Assembly (NCBI RefSeq): GCF_014357575.1
Contig: NZ_JACONW010000004.1
Coordinates: 1 to 64,000, forward strand
DNA length: 64,000 nt
Source: Pseudomonas folii
GTDB lineage: Bacteria > Pseudomonadota > Gammaproteobacteria > Pseudomonadales > Pseudomonadaceae
Direction: 5' to 3'
A program made the position numbers and the translations under genes. Shown here piece by piece: positions 26,291 to 36,287 of this stretch; within the stretch, counting starts at the first letter, position 1, and the number at the start of each line of letters is the position of its first letter. Under the pieces are notes generated by a model. That model was given only the letters and a program-made list of their open reading frames with translations, did no database searches and was not told the origin of the DNA.

Positions 26291-26905
26291 TTACTGCCAG
26301 GGAAATGAGCGGTGGGTCACTCGCTGCAACGGAATCGCGACCGCGGAAAAACGCGCTTCGATCTGCAGGCACTGATCGCCGGTGATACGCTCTCCCAGGC
26401 ACAAGGGCAACGCCCGACATCCCGCTAGCGCGCTGGCAATGTTGATTTCAAGAACGGCGCTGACCTCCCGCGCCGCGACACTCAAATGCTCAGGCGCACA
26501 TTCAGCCAGAAAAAGATCGTACTCGGCATACAAGTCCCGCGCCAAACCGGGTTCTGCTGCCTTTGGGTCGTCACCACCGGGCACCTCCAGAAAGGCATCT
26601 TGCTCAGAGTAATGCGCAAGGGCGATGGCGTAGTCCTCCAGGCTGGAGTGCGGCTGCTGTCGCTTCTGTACAGACAACACGTCTGCAAATGTAGCCGCTT
26701 CCAGGCACGACGACAGATCGTACTGGGCGCCAGGCTCAAACGCGCGACAATCGTCCTCAAGGCGCGTGAGCAGGTAGAAGCGACTGTCCAACAGTGCGGT
26801 GTCGCCCTGAACGTAGACCCAGGCGTATCGGTTCCATACATCCCGATCATCAGAGCATGCAGCGATAGCCTCTACTGTCTCGCGAAACGAATTAAGCTTT
26901 AACAT
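26291..26905 (-). CDS. DUF7716-like protein with C-terminal extension
   Basis: A 204-residue protein. The first ~110 residues resemble the DUF7716-like gene at 24080-24409: an SFRETVEAIAACSDD opening, WVYVQGDTALLDSRFYLL strands and an end with SLEDYAIALAHYSEQDAFLE. The remaining ~95 residues (EYDLFLAECAPEHLSVAARE, EINIASALAGCRA) are not recognised. The start at 26905 has AGGAG 10 bases upstream. It faces the immunity-like array and shares a 3' end with SUKH copy 2. The role is unknown, immunity-like by context. Confidence 0.55.
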   Translation of the reverse strand: MLKLNSFRETVEAIAACSDDRDVWNRYAWVYVQGDTALLDSRFYLLTRLEDDCRAFEPGAQYDLSSCLEAATFADVLSVQKRQQPHSSLEDYAIALAHYSEQDAFLEVPGGDDPKAAEPGLARDLYAEYDLFLAECAPEHLSVAAREVSAVLEINIASALAGCRALPLCLGERITGDQCLQIEARFSAVAIPLQRVTHRSFPWQ

Positions 26906-26982
26906 TCTGCAACGTCTCCTGGCACGCAATGAGCGGTGACTATACCAAGGCTTCGTCTTTGCTACAGAGGTAGCCAGACGCT

Positions 26983-27017
26983 ATAAAAAAGCCCGCAACA
27001 GTCACCTGCCGCGGGCT
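26983..27017 (-). terminator. Rho-independent terminator of the czc operon
   Basis: Read on the minus strand, AGCCCGC and GCGGGCT form a perfect stem around a 14-base loop, followed by TTTTTT. It lies 20 bases after the czcA stop codon. Confidence 0.85.
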
Positions 27018-27036
27018 CTCACTTCCAACGCCTGGA

Positions 27037-30000
27037 CTAGGTCGGTTCTTCTTCCCGACGATGCGCCCATTGGTACAGCGCAGGCAGTACCAGCAGGGTC
27101 AGCGCGGTGGACGACAATATCCCACCGATCACCACGGTTGCCAGCGGACGCTGAACTTCTGCTCCGGTGCCGGTCGCCAGTGCCATCGGAATAAAGCCCA
27201 GCGACGCCACCAACGCGGTCATCAACACCGGGCGCAAGCGGGTCAGAGCCCCTTCGTTGATCGCATCGCCCAGCGAACGCCCTTCCTCGCGCAGATTCCG
27301 AATGAACGAGATCATCACCAGGCCGTTCAGCACTGCCACACCCGACAACGCGATGAAACCAACTCCCGCCGAGATGGACAGTGGAATGTCCCTCAACCAG
27401 AGCGCCATGACGCCGCCGGTCAACGCAAACGGAATACCGGTGAAAACCAGCAAACCGTCTTTCAGGTTGTTGAACATCATGAACAACAACGCCAGCACCA
27501 TCAGCAGCGCCACCGGAACCACGATCTGCAAACGCTTGGCAGCGGACTGCAACTGCTCAAACTGGCCGCCCCAATTGGTCCAGTATCCCGCCGGAATTTG
27601 CACGTCGCGTTCGATGGTCTCGCCCGCCTCTTGAACAAACGAGCCGAGGTCGCGACCGCGTACGTTAGCGCTGACAATGACCAGACGCTTGCCGTTTTCC
27701 CGACTGATCTGATTCGGCCCCAGCACCAGATCCAGACTCGCCACCTGAGACAGCGAAATGAAGCTGATCTGCTGATTAACGCTGCTTGCCATAGCAGGCA
27801 CAGGGATCAGCAGGCTCGACAGTCCGGCCACATCCGTTCGCAGCGTTTCAGACAATCGCACCACCATGTCAAAGCGACGATCACCCTCATAAAGAGTACC
27901 CGCCTGGCGCCCGCCTACCGCGATGGCAATGGCATCCTGAACGTCGCCCACATTGAGGCCATAACGTGCGGCCTTGTCACGATCAATATTGATCGTCAGC
28001 ACAGGCAGCCCCGTAGTCTGCTCGACCTTGACCTCGGACGAGCCCGGCACCTTCTGCAAGGTCGCAGCGATTTTCGCGGCAGTCTGGTTCAGCACTGCCA
28101 TGTCATCGCCGAACACCTTCACCGCAACGTCGCTGCGCACCCCCGAAACCAACTCGTTGAAGCGCAACTGAATCGGCTGCGACAACTCGTAGTTACTGCC
28201 TGGCACCGTCGCAGCGGCCTGCTGCAAGTCAGCAATCAATGCCTCGCGAGACTTGCCAGGATCTGGCCATTCACTTTGCGGCTTGAGCATCACGTAACTG
28301 TCGGAGATGTTCGGCGGCATGGGGTCCGCAGCGATTTCTGCCGTACCTGTCCGGGCGAACACCCGCTCGACTTCCGGCATTTTCTCGACAATGGCTTTTT
28401 CAAGACGCTGCTGCATGTCCACCGACTGGGTCAGGCTGGTGCCTGGAACGCGCAGCGCCTGCAACGCGAAGTCGCCCTCACTCAAGCTTGGGATGAACTC
28501 ACTGCCCATGCGACTCGCAGTAAATCCGGACAACACAATCAGCACCACAGCGACAGAGAATGCTATCGACCGGTGGCTCAGTACCCACTTCAAAACCGGT
28601 GCGTAGCGCAGGCGCGCAGTGCGCATCACCACGCCCTCTTCTTCCTTGACCTTGCCGGTTACAAACATGGCAATGGCCGCCGGTACGAACGTCACCGACA
28701 GGATCATGGCGCCCAACAGCGCAATCACCACCGTGAAAGCCATCGGATGGAACATTTTGCCTTCAACACCCGTCAAGGCGAAGATCGGCAAGTAAACAAC
28801 CATGATGATCAACTGGCCGAAAATCAGCGGACGACGCGCCTCCCTGGCCGCTGCAAACACCTCATGAAAGCGCTCGGATCGGGTCAACATCCGCCCGTAT
28901 TTCTGCTGGGCGTGAGCCAGTCGGCGGATAGCGTTTTCGACGATCACGACTGCGCCGTCGACGATGATGCCGAAGTCCAGCGCGCCGAGACTCATCAGGT
29001 TGGCACTGACTTTATTGGTGAACATTCCGGTGAAGGTGAACAGCATGGCCAGCGGAATTACCATGGCGGTGATCAACGCAGCACGGATATTACCGAGGAA
29101 CAGGAACAGAATCGCGATGACCAGGATGGCTCCTTCGATCAGGTTCTTCTTCACGGTCGCGATGGCTTTTTCAACCAGATTGGTCCGGTCATACACCGTG
29201 ATCGCCTCAACACCTTCGGGCAATGAGCGATTGATATCAGCCAGTTTGGCGGCGACGGCCTGGGAAACCGTGCGGCTGTTTTCGCCGATCAGCATGAACA
29301 CCGTACCGAGCACCACTTCACGGCCGTTTTCAGTGGCAGCGCCAGACCGTAACTCCTGACCGATGTCCACGTCGGCCACGCTGCTGACCCGGATCGGCGT
29401 GCCCTGGACGTTAGCGATGACGATATTGGCAATGTCCTGCACCGTGCCCAGTTGACCCGGCGCGCGAATCAGCAATTGTTCGCCGCCGCGCTCGATGTAG
29501 CCCGCGCCGATATTGGCGTTGTTGCGTTCGAGGGCGGCCACCAGGTCGTTCAAGGTCAGCTTGTACGCGGCCAGTTTTTTCGGATCAGGCGCGATCTGAT
29601 ACTGCTTGGCAAAACCACCGATGGTGTTGATCTCGGCGACGCCTGGCACATTGCGCAATTGCGGCTTGATGATCCAGTCCTGAATCACCCGAAGATCGGT
29701 CGGGGTGTAAGGCATGCCGTCTTCCTTCAGCGCGCCCTCCTTCGCCTCTACCGTCCACAGAAAAATTTCGCCAAGCCCGGTGGAAATCGGCCCCATGACC
29801 GCATCGACGCCCTCAGGCAACTGATCCTTGGCAATTTGCAGACGCTCGCCCACCAACTGGCGGGCAAAGAACAGGTCCGTGCCGTCTTCGAAAATCACCG
29901 TGACCTGCGACAGGCCCGAGCGCGACAGGGAACGAGTCTGTTGCAGCCCTGGCAGGCCTGCCATGCTGGTTTCAATGGAAAAGGTCACGCGCTGTTCAGT

Positions 30001-30180
30001 CTCCAGCGGCGAAAAACCGGGCGCTGAGGTGTTGATCTGCACCTGCACGTTAGTGATGTCAGGCACAGCATCAATGGGCAGTTTCTGGTAGCTGGCAATG
30101 CCGAGCCCTGCCATGAGCAACACGGCAAGCATCACGACGATGCGCTGCTCGATTGCGAATTGGATCAACCGTTCAAACAT
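27037..30180 (-). CDS. czcA: Heavy-metal efflux RND permease CzcA
   Basis: A 1047-residue inner-membrane proton antiporter of the HME-RND group. It opens MFERLIQFAIEQRIVVML with the first helix, then the two large periplasmic loops, and carries DFGIIVDGAVVIVEN in helix 4 (about 400), the signature that sorts HME transporters; DFG-x3-DGA is typical of the divalent (Co/Zn/Cd) HME1 class and not of monovalent CusA. Full length for the family. It is last in czcCBA, 24 bp after czcB, and would pass metal from periplasm or inner membrane to the CzcC channel. The exact metals are inferred. Confidence 0.92.
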   Translation of the reverse strand: MFERLIQFAIEQRIVVMLAVLLMAGLGIASYQKLPIDAVPDITNVQVQINTSAPGFSPLETEQRVTFSIETSMAGLPGLQQTRSLSRSGLSQVTVIFEDGTDLFFARQLVGERLQIAKDQLPEGVDAVMGPISTGLGEIFLWTVEAKEGALKEDGMPYTPTDLRVIQDWIIKPQLRNVPGVAEINTIGGFAKQYQIAPDPKKLAAYKLTLNDLVAALERNNANIGAGYIERGGEQLLIRAPGQLGTVQDIANIVIANVQGTPIRVSSVADVDIGQELRSGAATENGREVVLGTVFMLIGENSRTVSQAVAAKLADINRSLPEGVEAITVYDRTNLVEKAIATVKKNLIEGAILVIAILFLFLGNIRAALITAMVIPLAMLFTFTGMFTNKVSANLMSLGALDFGIIVDGAVVIVENAIRRLAHAQQKYGRMLTRSERFHEVFAAAREARRPLIFGQLIIMVVYLPIFALTGVEGKMFHPMAFTVVIALLGAMILSVTFVPAAIAMFVTGKVKEEEGVVMRTARLRYAPVLKWVLSHRSIAFSVAVVLIVLSGFTASRMGSEFIPSLSEGDFALQALRVPGTSLTQSVDMQQRLEKAIVEKMPEVERVFARTGTAEIAADPMPPNISDSYVMLKPQSEWPDPGKSREALIADLQQAAATVPGSNYELSQPIQLRFNELVSGVRSDVAVKVFGDDMAVLNQTAAKIAATLQKVPGSSEVKVEQTTGLPVLTINIDRDKAARYGLNVGDVQDAIAIAVGGRQAGTLYEGDRRFDMVVRLSETLRTDVAGLSSLLIPVPAMASSVNQQISFISLSQVASLDLVLGPNQISRENGKRLVIVSANVRGRDLGSFVQEAGETIERDVQIPAGYWTNWGGQFEQLQSAAKRLQIVVPVALLMVLALLFMMFNNLKDGLLVFTGIPFALTGGVMALWLRDIPLSISAGVGFIALSGVAVLNGLVMISFIRNLREEGRSLGDAINEGALTRLRPVLMTALVASLGFIPMALATGTGAEVQRPLATVVIGGILSSTALTLLVLPALYQWAHRREEEPT

Positions 30181-30204
30181 GACGTTGTACTCGTGCGAAG
30201 CAGA

Positions 30205-31539
30205 TCAATGGGAGTGCTCAGCGGAGCCTTTACCCAGCTCGGACTTGAGGATAAAACTGCCAGCGGCGGCCACTTGAGTGCCCGCCGTCAGGCCTTGAAC
30301 GATTTCCACATAACCGCCATCGCGCCTGCCGACTTTCACCGGGCGCAGCTCAAAACCTTCGGTATTTCGCACGAACACCGAAGTCTGGTCTTCAACGGAC
30401 TGAATGGCAGATTCAGGCAGGCTGACCGCCGCATTGGCTTTTTCCGCGGTCACATCAACAGAAACAAACAGCCCCGGACGCCACGCGCCCTCGGGGTTGG
30501 CCAGCACCACACGCACCGCAGCCGCGCGGGTTTGCTCGCCCAACAGATTGCCGACGTAGCTGATGCGGCCCTCGACCTGGGCATTCAGGTCTGGTGCGCT
30601 GACGGTGACCGCGCGACCTACCACGACTTTGTTCAAGTCCTTGGGCGCCACGCCAAAGGTCGCCCAGACCCGCGACAAGTCGGAGAGCGTGAATGCCGAG
30701 GTGGTGTCATTGACCACCTCGCCTATGGCCAGGTGCTTTTCGACGACCACCGAATCAAAGGGAGCGATCAGCTCATAACGATTGCCTGCGGAGGATTTCA
30801 GACTGGCACCGATAGCACTCAGCTTCTGCCGACCGTTGGCGTAGCTGATGTCTGCTTCCTGATACGCCTGACGCGCCAACAGATAATCCTGCTCGGCGGA
30901 AATCTTGTCTTCCCAGAGTTTTTTCTCGCGTTGCATCGTCAACCGGGCGAGCTCAAGACGGCGCTGTGCCGCATTCAACTCGCTGCGCTGATCGGAGATT
31001 TGTTGACTGGCGATCACGGCCAGCACCTGGCCTTTTTTCACCGACTGGCCGAGGTCGACCTTAACCTCTTCCACCACCCCGCCGACCCGCGGTACAACGT
31101 GGGTGGTGCGATCTTCGTCAAAGCGAATTTCGCCGGGGAACGTGACAGAAGTGCTCATCGACCGAGGTGCAGCGACGGCTAGCTCGATGCCAGCTGACTT
31201 GATCTGTTCAGCGTTGAGTTCGAGCTTGCCTTCTTCTTCGTGGGAGTCTTCGGCCCCTTCAGCACCGTGACCCTTTTCGCCATGCTCTTCATCACCATGG
31301 CTTTCTTCGCCGTGCGCTTCGTCAGCGTGGCCTTTCTCATCCACCTTGCCATCGCTGTGGCTGTCATTTTCCGCGTGCCCCTTCTCGTCTGCATGCCCTT
31401 CCTCTTCGGAGTGTTCATGCTTCGCGTCCCTGGCCGCTTCCGCCGCAACGGGAAGCCCCTGATTGCCCAGCGTCAGGCTGCCCAGACCAATGATTGCAAC
31501 CACCGCCAGGGCAATGGTCATACTTCGTTTGTTATCCAT
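30205..31539 (-). CDS. czcB: RND periplasmic adaptor CzcB
   Basis: A 444-residue membrane-fusion protein. After an N-terminal anchor/signal (TIALAVVAIIGLGSLTLG), residues ~35-105 are strongly His/Asp/Glu-rich (repeats such as EEGHADEKGHAEND), likely metal binding. The lipoyl-like and barrel parts follow (VPRVGGVVEEVKVDLGQSVK, about 150), a helical hairpin with QRRLELARLTM, then the beta-barrel end. A ribosome site GGGAG precedes the ATG. It bridges CzcA and CzcC across the periplasm and may hand metal on to CzcA. Neighbours are czcC 66 bp upstream and czcA 24 bp downstream. Confidence 0.92.
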   Translation of the reverse strand: MDNKRSMTIALAVVAIIGLGSLTLGNQGLPVAAEAARDAKHEHSEEEGHADEKGHAENDSHSDGKVDEKGHADEAHGEESHGDEEHGEKGHGAEGAEDSHEEEGKLELNAEQIKSAGIELAVAAPRSMSTSVTFPGEIRFDEDRTTHVVPRVGGVVEEVKVDLGQSVKKGQVLAVIASQQISDQRSELNAAQRRLELARLTMQREKKLWEDKISAEQDYLLARQAYQEADISYANGRQKLSAIGASLKSSAGNRYELIAPFDSVVVEKHLAIGEVVNDTTSAFTLSDLSRVWATFGVAPKDLNKVVVGRAVTVSAPDLNAQVEGRISYVGNLLGEQTRAAAVRVVLANPEGAWRPGLFVSVDVTAEKANAAVSLPESAIQSVEDQTSVFVRNTEGFELRPVKVGRRDGGYVEIVQGLTAGTQVAAAGSFILKSELGKGSAEHSH

Positions 31540-31605
31540 GGATGCTCCCGGCGATCACGTACGGATGTACACAGCGATGCGCCCGATAAATGCGAAAAGT
31601 GAGGG

Positions 31606-32844
31606 TTAAGGATTGGCAGTAAACGCGGTGATGTCGCCGTAGATGCGCTCGACAGTCACTCTGGCGTCCGTGGCAATGGCCAGCGATTCGAGGTACTGGC
31701 TGCGCGCCGCAATCAGCGTGCGCTGTGCGTCGAGAACTTCGAGAAAGCCGAATTTGCCCATCTCGAAGCCACGGGTCGCAGCATCCACCGCGCTTTTCGC
31801 CGAGGGCAAAATCACCTGATTGAAGGACTCGACTTCTTTACTGGCGGTGGCCCACTGATCCAGCGCTGCCTGGGTCTGGGTGCGCAATCTGAGTTCTACC
31901 GCGTTGCGTAAATCACGGGCCTGGTCTGCACGGCGTGACGCGGCCAGGACATTGCCCTGATTACGGTTGAACAGCGGCAGCGGTGCCGATAAGCCGACCA
32001 CATTGACTCGCTCACGGTCTTCGCGGCTGTACTGGCTACCAATGCTGACAGTGAGGTCGGGGATGCGCTGCGCCCGCTCCGAGCCCAACGCCGCATCACG
32101 CTGCTCAATCTGGGCGTGGGCCAGACGCAGCTCCGCAGATTGATTGATAGCCGTGAGCATCCTCGCCGCCGACGGCGACTTGCCCGGCGACAGCTCGGCG
32201 TACTCCAGACGATCAAACGAAGAAACGGACGAGCCTGTCGTGCGCGCCAGATCCCGGTAGCTATTGGCTTTCAGAGTTTCGGCGCGGCGCACCAGCAGGT
32301 CGGTTTCGGCCAGTTGTACCTGCGCGCGGGTCACCTCGACGGGCGAAGACTTGCCCGCACGCACACGCCCGTCGGCTACTTCCAGGCCGCGTTGGGCCAG
32401 GGTGTGGGATTGCCGCGCCAGTTCCAGACCGGTTTGCGCACGCACTGCGGTGTAGAAAGCCTGGACGACTTCGGCACGCAGCTCGTTGCCCCGTCGCTCC
32501 AGTTCGATCTGTGCAGCATCCTGGGATCGGCTGGCCGCTTCAACGCGGGCACCGCGCTTGCCGCCCAGTTCCAGCGCCTGACTGAGCATGACCGTGGTGG
32601 TGCTGGTGTTGCGACGAGTGTCCTCGACCTCCCAGGACAACTCCGGGTTGGGCATCAGACCGGCCTGCTGCTTGTCACCCTCGGCGATGCCAATTTCCCA
32701 ACGTGCGGCGGCGAGGTCCGGGTTTTCCGCAAAGGCTGCCTCGATGGCCTGAGGCAGGCTCAAGCTTTGAGCAGTCGCAATACCGGGCGCGGTGAATGAC
32801 AGTAACAGGGCGTAAAGCAAACCGGTTTTCACGGTGGGCTTCAT
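31606..32844 (-). CDS. czcC: TolC-family outer-membrane channel CzcC
   Basis: A 412-residue outer-membrane protein of the OEP/TolC superfamily with a signal peptide (LLYALLLSFTAPGIATA, about 8-24). Two related helical halves are visible: one beginning LSLPQAIEAAFAENPDLAAA, the other with LRLAHAQIEQRDAALGSERA and PDLTVSIGSQYS. The start at 32844 gives a normal signal peptide; the frame runs upstream to 32988 but that extension would be unlike the family. First gene of czcCBA; the 530-bp upstream region, shared with the divergent czcRS genes, holds a CusR/CopR-like box. Confidence 0.88.
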   Translation of the reverse strand: MKPTVKTGLLYALLLSFTAPGIATAQSLSLPQAIEAAFAENPDLAAARWEIGIAEGDKQQAGLMPNPELSWEVEDTRRNTSTTTVMLSQALELGGKRGARVEAASRSQDAAQIELERRGNELRAEVVQAFYTAVRAQTGLELARQSHTLAQRGLEVADGRVRAGKSSPVEVTRAQVQLAETDLLVRRAETLKANSYRDLARTTGSSVSSFDRLEYAELSPGKSPSAARMLTAINQSAELRLAHAQIEQRDAALGSERAQRIPDLTVSIGSQYSREDRERVNVVGLSAPLPLFNRNQGNVLAASRRADQARDLRNAVELRLRTQTQAALDQWATASKEVESFNQVILPSAKSAVDAATRGFEMGKFGFLEVLDAQRTLIAARSQYLESLAIATDARVTVERIYGDITAFTANP

Positions 32845-33013
32845 GTCTGTTACCAAGGAAAAAACTTTATGCCTGAGCGGGTTTGCACTGCTCCCGTCGC
32901 GCCTTTGCATATGACTAACCACCCCATCAAATAACCAGAACAGACTCCGGCTGCGTTCAGCGGAGTTGGATGCGGGGACTTTATGCAAAGGGAGTTAGCA
33001 GAAGGATTACTGA

Positions 33014-33035
33014 AAAATTACAATCCTGTCATTTA
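33014..33035. promoter_or_regulatory. CusR/CopR-like binding box
   Basis: The 22-bp segment reads, on the minus strand, TAAATGACAGG then ATTGTAATTTT. It matches 17 of the 20 defined positions of the E. coli CusR palindrome (AAAATGACAA-N2-TTGTCATTTT). It lies 170 bp upstream of czcC and 341 bp upstream of czcR, in the divergent intergenic region, so the neighbouring response regulator is the likely binder. The rest of the region (32845-33375) shows no gene. Confidence 0.6.
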
Positions 33036-33375
33036 AGGAAAGTTGCAGTCGCTCGCTATTACACTGCGCGACGCAATGAAATGACCGCCCCCGAAGACAT
33101 AAACAGCAATAACTTAAAACTTGCTTTTTAAAACGTTGACAGGGCTAACACTTTAAAGCTTATTCCATTGAGAGCAGGCAAAAAAATCTCTGTATTCAGC
33201 CACCTGCGGGGTTGACCCTGAAGTGGCTACAGACTCCAGAATCCGCCCACATTCGACAGATCGCGCAAAACTGCGGACTGCCAGGACACTATTGCAGTGG
33301 TGCAGTTTGAAAGCAGGCTGTTTTAAACAACAAAGCCCGCGACATTTATCCACCCTATTAATACAGGACACTGAT

Positions 33376-34050
33376 ATGCGAATCCTTGTTGTAGAGGACG
33401 AGCCGAAAACTGCCGAGTACATGCATCAGGGTTTAACCGAGAGTGGCTATGTTGTGGACCTGGCCGTCACCGGACTTGATGGGCTTTATCTGGCTCAGCA
33501 TCAAACCTACGATCTGGTCATTCTGGATGTTAACCTGCCCGAAATGGACGGTTGGGAAGTGTTGACCCGGCTGAGAAAAAACAGCAATACCCGGGTCATG
33601 ATGGTCACAGCCCGTGGTCGTCTCGAAGAGAAGGTTCGGGGCCTGGAGATGGGGGCTGATGATTATCTGGTGAAGCCGTTCGAGTTTCCCGAGCTGCTGG
33701 CCAGAGTTCGGACCCTGATGCGTCGCAGCGAACAGGCCGGTTTGCCCGAAGTGCTGCGGGTCGGCGACCTTGAGCTGGACCAGGGACGACACCGGGCATT
33801 TCGTGGCACTCAGCGCATTGACCTGACGACCAAAGAGTTCGCCCTGCTCCACCTGTTGATGCGTCACAGCGGTGAAGTCATGTCTCGCACGCAGATCATA
33901 TCGCTGGTGTGGGACATGAACTTTGACTGCGACACCAACGTTGTCGAAGTCTCGATCCGCCGTCTGCGGGCGAAAATCGACGAGCCTTTCGAACAGAAGC
34001 TGATCCACACCCTGCGCGGCGTCGGCTATGTTCTGGAAGTGCGTGAATGA
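33376..34050 (+). CDS. czcR: Heavy-metal response regulator CzcR
   Basis: A 224-residue OmpR-type regulator. The receiver domain starts [15 protein letters not shown] with phosphate acceptor Asp51 ([14 protein letters not shown]) and the switch Lys in [13 protein letters not shown] (~101). The C-terminal winged helix has [20 protein letters not shown] and [16 protein letters not shown]. It resembles the CzcR/CopR/CusR family. ATG at 33376 has AGGA about nine bases upstream; the upstream frame is non-coding. The stop overlaps the start of the sensor gene (ATGA), so the two are translationally coupled. Confidence 0.9.
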   Translation: MRILVVEDEPKTAEYMHQGLTESGYVVDLAVTGLDGLYLAQHQTYDLVILDVNLPEMDGWEVLTRLRKNSNTRVMMVTARGRLEEKVRGLEMGADDYLVKPFEFPELLARVRTLMRRSEQAGLPEVLRVGDLELDQGRHRAFRGTQRIDLTTKEFALLHLLMRHSGEVMSRTQIISLVWDMNFDCDTNVVEVSIRRLRAKIDEPFEQKLIHTLRGVGYVLEVRE

Positions 34051-35438
34051 AACCCACGCGTCTTTCCACACGGCTGGGCCTTGCCGTAACCGCCATGAGT
34101 GCCGTGCTGGTATTGGTAATGGCAGCGTTCGCCTACGCGTCCATTTCCCATCAGCTGGATTTCCGAGCGAGGAACGGTCTGCAGGAAAAGCTGGAGCAAA
34201 TCGAGCACAGTCTGTCAGAGAGCTTCAATTCCGTTGCTGACGTGGTGCTTGCGCCTCACCACCTGCGTGACCAGATTGTCGGGCACGATGACTTGACCCT
34301 GACCATCCTCGACTCGAGCGTCCCGAGAAAACGCCTGCTGAGCCTGGGCCAGGATGAGCAGATGGTGCCTCCTGTGCCCTTGGGCGAGGACAGCCGGGGG
34401 GATTTCCAACGAGTGGAATCCTCGACCGGTCACGAGATATTGATTGCCAGCAAACACGTGCGCCTCAAAGGCGGCCAGAAGGTTCTGGTGCTGCTCGCGC
34501 TCGACAGAGAAAGCGATGCGTTGTTACTCGGCGCCTATGTGAAATCCACACTCATTGCCTCGCCGCTTATCCTGCTGCTCGTTGGCGGTTGCGCATGGTG
34601 GATCGTGCATCGCGGGTTAAGACCCTTGCGCGCATTTCGCAAAGTCGCGCACAAGGTATCGGCCCGGGATTTGTCCCATCGGATGCAAGCTGCCGGACTC
34701 CCTGACGAACTCCGTGACCTGGCCCACGCGGTCAACGTGATGCTCAACCGACTGGCCGAGGATATTCAGCAACTGGCGCAATTTTCGGATGACCTGGCCC
34801 ATGAACTGCGCTCACCCATGAACAACCTGATGGGCAAGGCGCAAGTCACCTTGTCCCGAGAGCGACCACCCGAGGAATACAAACAGGCGCTGGAGTCATG
34901 CACCGAAGAACTTGAGCGTCTGTCATTGATGGTCTCCCAGATGCTGTTCCTGGCCAGCGTGACCCAACCCTCGGCGCTATTGACGTTTACTGCCGTGGAT
35001 CTTGAGGAAGAAGCCAACAAGGTCGCCGAGCTTTTTGATCAGTCAGCGGAAGAAAAAAACATGACGCTGGTGGTTCAAGGCAGTGCCCAGACCTTCGGAG
35101 AAAGACTGATGATCCAGCGAGCGATCTCCAATCTGATCTCCAACGCCATCCGTCACGGCAATCCCGGCAGCACAGTGACCATCACCCTCGCCAGCCATGC
35201 CAATGAAGTCTCTCTGGCCGTCAGCAACCTGGGCGAAGGCATCGAAGCCGAGCACCTGCCGCGCCTGTTCGACCGCTTTTACCGCGTACACGCCAGCCGC
35301 TCCCGACAACAGGGCGGCACCGGTCTGGGGCTCGCGATTGTTCGCTCCATCATGACTGTTCATCAAGGGCGCGTGACGGTGGAGAGTGAGCTGGAACGGG
35401 TCACGACTTTCAGGCTGGTTTTTCCGCGAGCGAAGTGA
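34047..35438 (+). CDS. czcS: Heavy-metal sensor histidine kinase CzcS
   Basis: A 463-residue membrane kinase. Two helices (about 10-34 and 165-187) bracket a ~130-residue periplasmic sensor region, followed by a HAMP domain ([20 protein letters not shown]), a phosphoacceptor helix with His252 in [15 protein letters not shown], and the ATPase with N-box [27 protein letters not shown] and the G-box [13 protein letters not shown]. It matches CusS/CopS/CzcS-type heavy-metal sensors. Coupled to czcR by a four-base overlap. The periplasmic metal ligands are not obvious from the sequence alone. Confidence 0.9.
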   Translation: MKPTRLSTRLGLAVTAMSAVLVLVMAAFAYASISHQLDFRARNGLQEKLEQIEHSLSESFNSVADVVLAPHHLRDQIVGHDDLTLTILDSSVPRKRLLSLGQDEQMVPPVPLGEDSRGDFQRVESSTGHEILIASKHVRLKGGQKVLVLLALDRESDALLLGAYVKSTLIASPLILLLVGGCAWWIVHRGLRPLRAFRKVAHKVSARDLSHRMQAAGLPDELRDLAHAVNVMLNRLAEDIQQLAQFSDDLAHELRSPMNNLMGKAQVTLSRERPPEEYKQALESCTEELERLSLMVSQMLFLASVTQPSALLTFTAVDLEEEANKVAELFDQSAEEKNMTLVVQGSAQTFGERLMIQRAISNLISNAIRHGNPGSTVTITLASHANEVSLAVSNLGEGIEAEHLPRLFDRFYRVHASRSRQQGGTGLGLAIVRSIMTVHQGRVTVESELERVTTFRLVFPRAK

Positions 35439-35465
35439 GTGATTCACCGAACTGAGCCGGGCCTG

Positions 35466-36287
35466 CTAGCGCAGGCCGAAGCCCATTTGCTGTAGCGCAC
35501 TGACCAACTCTTCACGCCCATGCAGGCTGGAAATACTGCGCAAGCGATTCACAACTTGCTCAGACCAGCCCGCAGCCTTCATACCCTCCTGCTGATAAAA
35601 GGCGCCGAGGCGCTGATCATATTGTTCTATAGAGGACAGTTCCGACTCCGCGCTGTAGCGCTCATGGTGCAAGACCGCCGCCTGGGGCAAGCGCGGCTTT
35701 ACCTGCGCTGGACGCTCAGCATCGGGATAACCCACGCACATCCCGAATACCGGGTATACCTGAGGCGGCAGCTCTAATTCCTTCGCGACACTTTTGATGT
35801 CATTACGTATCGCGCCGATGTAGACGCTACCGAGCCCCATCGACTCCAGAGCCACCACAGCATTCTGGGCGGCCAGCGACGCGTCGATAGTGCCCAACAA
35901 CAGACTCTCGATATAAGGCAAGGCTTCGAGCTCGACGCCCGCGCGCGCTGCTACTCGGGATACTCTGGAGAGGTCGGCGAGCCAGACCAGAAACAGCGGG
36001 GCCTGGCGAATGTAGGCCTGATTACCAGCAAGCTCCGCAAGGCGCGCTTTGCGAGATGGATCCTGGACAGCGATCACGCTCCAGACTTGCAGATTTGATG
36101 AAGTTGCCGCCGATTGCGCGGCAGCGATCAACGCTTCAAGCGTCCCTTCTGGCAGCGGCTTGTCGTTGAAGGCGCGGACGCTGCGATGGTTTACCAGTTG
36201 GTCGAGAATCGGGTTCCAGTTCTCGGGAATCGTTGAGTCTGTATCGCCGTAGCGTAGGGCCAGACCGTGCTGGGTTGCTTGTGTCAT
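35466..36287 (-). CDS. Nitroreductase family NADPH-dependent oxidoreductase
   Basis: A 273-residue flavoprotein of the nitroreductase/NfsA-FRP type. The FMN-binding start is HRSVRAFNDKPLPEGTLEA (about 29-47), with AAAQSAATSSNLQVWSVIAV and later AVVALESMGLGSVYIG and YPVFGMCVGYP in the expected places. It is likely cytosolic and uses NADPH to reduce flavins, quinones or nitro compounds. The ATG at 36287 has GGAG nine bases upstream; the frame to 36362 is not needed. It converges with czcS, 27 bp between stops. No partner gene is evident. Confidence 0.85.
   Translation of the reverse strand: MTQATQHGLALRYGDTDSTIPENWNPILDQLVNHRSVRAFNDKPLPEGTLEALIAAAQSAATSSNLQVWSVIAVQDPSRKARLAELAGNQAYIRQAPLFLVWLADLSRVSRVAARAGVELEALPYIESLLLGTIDASLAAQNAVVALESMGLGSVYIGAIRNDIKSVAKELELPPQVYPVFGMCVGYPDAERPAQVKPRLPQAAVLHHERYSAESELSSIEQYDQRLGAFYQQEGMKAAGWSEQVVNRLRSISSLHGREELVSALQQMGFGLR

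Noticed and set aside
27061-29226. Open frame of 721 codons on the plus strand
   Set aside because: It is antisense to czcA, His/Arg/Gln-rich with no domain, and a by-product of high-GC codon use in the real gene.
30160-31182. 340-codon plus-strand frame
   Set aside because: Antisense to czcB; Gln/His-rich shadow without a domain.
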